A stretch of DNA of 6,888 nucleotides, taken from an uncultured Oscillibacter sp. Lineage in GTDB: Bacteria > Bacillota > Clostridia > Oscillospirales > Oscillospiraceae. Under the pieces are notes generated by a model that was not told the DNA's origin, did not search any database, and was given only the letters and a program-made list of their open reading frames with translations. The stretch's first letter is position 1. Every line of letters begins with the position of its first letter. Of the stretch, positions 4,025 through 6,888 are shown one piece after another. Location of the stretch: positions 1 through 6,888 of the forward strand of contig CAJUCO010000061.1 of NCBI GenBank assembly GCA_910585245.1, given 5' to 3'. The translations under genes and the position numbers were made by a program.

Positions 4025-5707
4025 ATGAGAAATGTCGAGTTTTCCAAGCGTAGTACCGGCAAAAAGCAAACCCGCATCGGCAAAAAAGTGGGCAATTTGG
4101 TGGTCATCATGCAGATGGTGTCCGTTGTTTTCGCGGTGGGGATGTGTGTGATCATGTTCCGGTCCTTGACCACGTCCATGCTGGAACAGCGCTGCACCAA
4201 CGGCACCAATATGCTCGCTTACACCCTGGACCAATCCGGCGGCGAAGAGGATATCAACCAACTGTTGGATGATCTGAAAAGCCGCATGGGCTGTGAGTTC
4301 ACCATTTTCGAGGGAAACACCCGCGCCTATACCACCGTGGTTCAGGACGGGCAGCGGGCAGTGGGAACCACGCTTTCTTCCAGGCTGTCTGAAATCGTGC
4401 TGCAAAAGGGCGAGTCCTACGTGGGTAGAGCCACCATACTGAGTGAGGAATACCTGTGCTCCTATGTCCCCACCCGGGACGCCTCCGGGGCGGTCGACGG
4501 CCTCCTTTTTGCCGGTATCTCCGCCACCGACGCCAATCACCAGATTTTCATGACCGTGATCTGGTCTACTTTGGTGAGTATCGCCGTTATCATAGCGTGC
4601 ATCGGCTTTTTGACGGTGTATCTGAAAAAGACTGTTTCCACGCCTCTGGCGGAAATCACCCGGGTGGCCGGACGTCTGGAACAGGGCAACCTGGGGCTCG
4701 CCAGCGGGGAGGAAATCGACATCGCGGTCCACTCCAACGACGAGGTGGGCCAATTAGCCCGCATTTTCGAGGGAACCATCCAGCGCCTCCGGTCCTACAT
4801 AGGAGAGATTGCTTCCGTACTGGATTCCATCGCCGGTGGAGATCTGACCGCCACGGCCCGGCAGGACTATGTGGGGGACTTTTTGTCCATCAAAACCTCT
4901 CTGGACAGCATCCAATCCAAGCTCAGCGACACCATGAGCCAGATCCGGGAGAGTGCGGACCAGGTGTCCGCCGGTTCAGAACAGGTGTCCAACAGCGCCC
5001 AAGCCCTGGCGCAAGGCGCCACCGAACAGGCCAGCTCCGTTCAAGAGCTCTCCGCTACTATCAGCGACATCTCCGAAAACGCCAAGCGGACAGCCCAGGC
5101 CACTCGGGAGGCCGGCCAGTTTGTGGAACAGGCCGGTGGACAGTTGGCCGTCAGCGTGGAGTATGTCAAGCAGTTGAATGTAGCCATGGGAAAGATCTCC
5201 AGCTCCTCGGAGGAGATCAGCAAAATCATTGCCGCCATTGAAAACATCGCCTTCCAGACCAACATTCTGGCCCTGAACGCCGCCGTAGAGGCCGCACGGG
5301 CGGGCAGCGCCGGAAAGGGCTTCGCCGTTGTCGCCGATGAGGTCCGCAACCTGGCCAACCGGTCCGACGAGGCCGCCAAGGCCACCAAAGATCTGATTGA
5401 AACCTCCATCGCCGCTGTATCCGAAGGCAGCAACGTGGTCAACGAGGTAACCCAATCTCTGGAGCGCACCAGCGTCAGCGCAGAGGGTGTGACGTCTCAG
5501 ATGTCCATTGTGGTGGAGGCGGTGGAAAAACAGACCGCAGCCATCAACCAGGTCACCGAGGGCATTGACCAGATTTCCTCCGTGGTTCAGACCAACTCCG
5601 CCACCAGTGAGGAAAGCGCCGCCGCCAGCCAGGAGCTGTCCTCCCAGGCCAGCCTTCTGAAAAGTCTGGTGGCCGCCTTCCGTTTGAAACAGGGCGGACA
5701 CTGGTAA
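4025..5707 (+). CDS. Methyl-accepting chemotaxis protein
   Basis: A 560-residue transmembrane chemoreceptor. A cytoplasmic basic start (KRSTGKKQTRIGKK) precedes TM1 (about 24-46). An extracytoplasmic Cache-like ligand domain (about 50-172) follows, then TM2 (about 175-199) and a HAMP linker (about 200-256, STPLAEITRVAGRLEQGNL), with a HAMP-like helical pair after it (260-300). The signalling coiled coil runs to about 556. Its tip carries the near-invariant AFQTNILALNAAVEAARAG and GKGFAVVADEVRNLANRS (409-446), which contacts CheA and CheW. Methylation-type sites are visible in GATEQASS and ATSEESAAA. It lacks the C-terminal pentapeptide tether. The ligand is unknown; proximity to iol genes makes inositol or a derivative a guess only. 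The ATG at 4025 follows CGGAG with 9 bases of spacing. Transcription appears monocistronic, from its own promoter to a strong terminator. No chemotaxis kinase genes are nearby. Confidence 0.96.
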   Translation: MRNVEFSKRSTGKKQTRIGKKVGNLVVIMQMVSVVFAVGMCVIMFRSLTTSMLEQRCTNGTNMLAYTLDQSGGEEDINQLLDDLKSRMGCEFTIFEGNTRAYTTVVQDGQRAVGTTLSSRLSEIVLQKGESYVGRATILSEEYLCSYVPTRDASGAVDGLLFAGISATDANHQIFMTVIWSTLVSIAVIIACIGFLTVYLKKTVSTPLAEITRVAGRLEQGNLGLASGEEIDIAVHSNDEVGQLARIFEGTIQRLRSYIGEIASVLDSIAGGDLTATARQDYVGDFLSIKTSLDSIQSKLSDTMSQIRESADQVSAGSEQVSNSAQALAQGATEQASSVQELSATISDISENAKRTAQATREAGQFVEQAGGQLAVSVEYVKQLNVAMGKISSSSEEISKIIAAIENIAFQTNILALNAAVEAARAGSAGKGFAVVADEVRNLANRSDEAAKATKDLIETSIAAVSEGSNVVNEVTQSLERTSVSAEGVTSQMSIVVEAVEKQTAAINQVTEGIDQISSVVQTNSATSEESAAASQELSSQASLLKSLVAAFRLKQGGHW

Positions 5708-5716
5708 AATTACGTG

Positions 5717-5748
5717 CATAAGCCGGGGGACTTGTCCTCCGGCTTATG
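5717..5748 (+). terminator. Terminator of the chemotaxis gene
   Basis: Fourteen-base arms 5717-5730 and 5735-5748 pair around a CTTG loop, starting 9 bases after the stop codon. The one wobble (G5727-T5738) is a G-U pair on the plus strand, consistent with RNA from the MCP gene. The following U-run is weak (TTATCCC), but the next hairpin may give backup. Confidence 0.7.
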
Positions 5749-5767
5749 TTATCCCTAAAAGAGAACA

Positions 5768-5791
5768 GCGCCGGACCTGTAGGTCCGGCGC
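5768..5791 (-). terminator. Terminator hairpin, left flank of element copy 2
   Basis: Ten-base arms GCGCCGGACC and GGTCCGGCGC enclose a TGTA loop. The same 24 bases occur exactly at 5955-5978 (25 including the preceding A). On the minus strand the stem is followed by TGTTCTCTTTTAGGG, a modest U-rich tail, so it could end iolB-side transcripts. Its sequence is unrelated to the hairpins flanking copy 1. Confidence 0.65.
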
Positions 5792-5954
5792 GCCGGCTGT
5801 CGAAAAAGGATTTTCGCCAGCCGGAGCAAGTTTTTCAGACCTTTCAAAAGGTCTGAAAAACTTCTGATTCAAAACGAGAGAAACCCCTGATGGGTTTCTC
5901 TCGTAGCTCTTTTCCTTTCCGCTCCCTTTTAGACGGCACTTTTTGGCAAGCTGA
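5792..5954 (-). mobile_element. Structured MITE-like element, copy 2
   Basis: This 163-base non-coding core is homologous and co-oriented with 445-609. Hairpin I (5793-5824) uses CCGGCTG/CAGCCGG plus CGAAAA/TTTTCG. Hairpin II (5828-5863) has a 14-bp stem beginning AAGTTTTTCAGACC. Hairpin III (5874-5904) is a perfect 13-bp stem, ACGAGAGAAACCC against GGGTTTCTCTCGT. Compared with copy 1, all three stems keep pairing through double changes, for example A-T to G-C and A-T to C-G in hairpin II and G-C to A-T in hairpin III. The right end, read on the minus strand (TCAGCTTGCCAAAAAG), resembles the left end of copy 1 (TCAGGCTGCCGAAAAAAG), giving imperfect terminal inverted repeats. It lies between the convergent MCP and iolB genes and encodes no protein. 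Confidence 0.6.
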
Positions 5955-5978
5955 GCGCCGGACCTGTAGGTCCGGCGC
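5955..5978. terminator. Duplicated terminator hairpin, right flank of element copy 2
   Basis: This is an exact copy of 5768-5791. On the plus strand it is followed by TGTCTCTTTAGG (5979-5990), which is complementary, apart from two single-A bulges, to CCTAAAAGAGAACA (5754-5767) lying outside the left copy. One hairpin with these two outer arms would be a stem of about 22 bp with U-rich tails both ways, a bidirectional terminator for the convergent MCP and iolB genes. Confidence 0.65.
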
Positions 5979-6028
5979 TGTCTCTTTAGGCCCGCGCAAG
6001 CGCCTGCCTTTTTAGCGTATCCGCTGCA

Positions 6029-6808
6029 TCACACCTCGTGAAGCCAAAGATACCGTTCATCCTCGCAGCGGTCCGTCTGGAGCCAGGGGTTTCCGTCCAG
6101 GTGCCGGATCATCCAGGTGGTGTACATCTGGAAGCCGGGAGCCACGGCCTGGGGATGCAGTGCCCCGCCGGGGATGGCGGAAAAGCTGTGGTCCACGCTC
6201 TTAAAGACCTCATCCCCCACAAAGCTGGCTCCAAAGCCCTCGGGCCGGTCGAAGAGGAAGAAATAGGTCTCCGGCTGGGGATGCCGGTGGGGAAGATACC
6301 CGGACCAGTTGCCCCGGTCGTTCAACACCTCGCCTAAAACCATATTGGAATCCGGGCAGATATCGTGGTCAAAAATCGTGTTGACCCGCCGCTTGGCCAC
6401 ATCGCCAAACTTGCCCTTGCAGGAGTACTTCCAGGGGGCATCCTCCGGGCGGTAAAGGCGGCTGGAGAAGCTCTTCTCGTTCTTCGTGCACTGGACCAAA
6501 ATCTCCGTTCCCGCCTCGGCGGTGACGGCGATCTCCACCCCTGTGGAGGCGTGGACGCACCAGGGGCCCTCAATGAAGACATTCCGGCGGCTGGCCTCGG
6601 CCCGCTGGGTCTCCCAGGTGAAGACCGCCTTGCCGCTGAGGAGCAGGACGGCAATTTCCTCCCCCACCCGGCAAAACTTCCGGGTCTCCCCGGCCTTCAT
6701 CTGATAGACCCGCACATCCATCAGCATGGCGGCATAGTCCCCGGTATAGGTGGTGAGGACCATCTCGCCGGAGGCGTCAAACTTGGGATAGCCAAACACT
6801 TTGCTCAT
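6029..6808 (-). CDS. iolB: 5-deoxy-glucuronate isomerase
   Basis: A 259-residue cytoplasmic enzyme of the KduI/IolB cupin family, close to the usual length of about 270. It converts 5-deoxy-D-glucuronate, the IolD product, to 2-deoxy-5-keto-gluconate in myo-inositol catabolism. The metal-binding cupin motif is visible as YLPHRHPQPETYFFLF (His174, His176, Glu180), with a further histidine in PGGALHPQAV (His218). The N-terminal half is a second, degenerate cupin barrel (about 25-110). The ATG at 6808 follows GAGGAGG with about 7 bases of spacing. The gene starts only 12 bases after the stop of the upstream iolD, so the two are co-transcribed and probably translationally linked. Its 3' end faces the MCP gene across the second element copy, and no other terminator for it is evident. 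Confidence 0.93.
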   Translation of the reverse strand: MSKVFGYPKFDASGEMVLTTYTGDYAAMLMDVRVYQMKAGETRKFCRVGEEIAVLLLSGKAVFTWETQRAEASRRNVFIEGPWCVHASTGVEIAVTAEAGTEILVQCTKNEKSFSSRLYRPEDAPWKYSCKGKFGDVAKRRVNTIFDHDICPDSNMVLGEVLNDRGNWSGYLPHRHPQPETYFFLFDRPEGFGASFVGDEVFKSVDHSFSAIPGGALHPQAVAPGFQMYTTWMIRHLDGNPWLQTDRCEDERYLWLHEV

Positions 6809-6820
6809 CGCGTTTCCTCC

Positions 6821-6888
6821 TCAATACTTCCGGGCCTCGTCGCGGCCGGCCTTGACGCCCTCCCAGGCTTTGCGGACGCTCTCCTTCT
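6821..6888 (-). CDS. iolD: IolD C-terminus (partial)
   Basis: Only the last 21 codons and a TGA stop are present, reading KESVRKAWEGVKAGRDEARKY. This lines up without gaps with the remembered C-terminus of Bacillus subtilis IolD (ESVQKAYEAKEKKLTSAKQY), including ESV, KA, the aromatic-Glu pair and the final basic-Tyr. The gene lies directly upstream of iolB, a known iol operon neighbour. It is read in the opposite sense of the window and enters from the right edge. Because only the tail is visible the call is tentative. If right, the window touches two different iolD copies, since the left edge holds an iolD start on the same strand. Confidence 0.65.
   Translation of the reverse strand, partial: KESVRKAWEGVKAGRDEARKY

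Noticed and set aside
4976..5719. Long glycine-rich frame on the minus strand opposite the chemotaxis gene
   Set aside because: Typical shadow of a GC-rich coiled-coil gene; no start signal and no domain.
1..6888. Circular molecule joining the two iolD pieces into one gene
   Set aside because: Joining the right edge to the left edge puts the C-terminal codons out of frame directly after 12 N-terminal codons, with the enzyme body missing.

Overview
The window suggests a spore-forming, fairly GC-rich Clostridia-type Firmicute, perhaps an Oscillospiraceae relative. The reasons are strong AGGAGG-type ribosome sites, copper-amine-oxidase-stalk and PepSY secreted-protein architecture, a sporulation-type (sigma-K-like) promoter before a probable spore-surface gene, and a myo-inositol catabolism (iol) cluster. 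No rRNA, tRNA or CRISPR array is visible. The taxonomic call is inference.

Layout, left to right. Positions 1-36 hold the first 12 codons of an iolD homologue on the minus strand, with a long leader and promoter region to its right (37-420). Positions 421-633 hold a structured, transposon-like small element bracketed by two identical hairpins. Next are a secreted stalk/PepSY protein (671-1705, minus), a solitary serine recombinase (1846-2469, minus), a 314-base gene-free stretch with one strong hairpin, and a Pro/Cys-rich probable spore-surface protein (2784-3641, minus). A divergent regulatory region (3642-4024) separates it from a methyl-accepting chemotaxis protein on the plus strand (4025-5707). 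A second copy of the bracketed element lies in 5768-5978. The window ends with iolB (6029-6808, minus) and the last codons of an iolD homologue (6821-6888, minus).

Functionally, the two ends belong to inositol breakdown: IolD (trihydroxycyclohexanedione hydrolase) and IolB (5-deoxy-glucuronate isomerase) act in consecutive steps. Read on the minus strand, an iolD C-terminus is followed by iolB, and about 6.8 kb later a new iolD N-terminus begins. This implies two iolD copies around an accessory block of sensing, secretion, recombination and spore-surface genes. I see no direct functional link between those middle genes and inositol.

The most notable observation is the pair of about 165-bp elements at 445-609 and 5792-5954. 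Their three internal hairpins differ by compensatory base changes, and their ends form imperfect TCAG...CTGA inverted repeats. Each copy is flanked by an exact direct duplication of a 24-base terminator hairpin that differs between copies. At the right copy, sequence outside the duplicated hairpins is itself complementary, so deleting element plus one repeat restores a long bidirectional terminator. This looks like a small structured mobile element that enters transcription terminators and duplicates the whole stem-loop.
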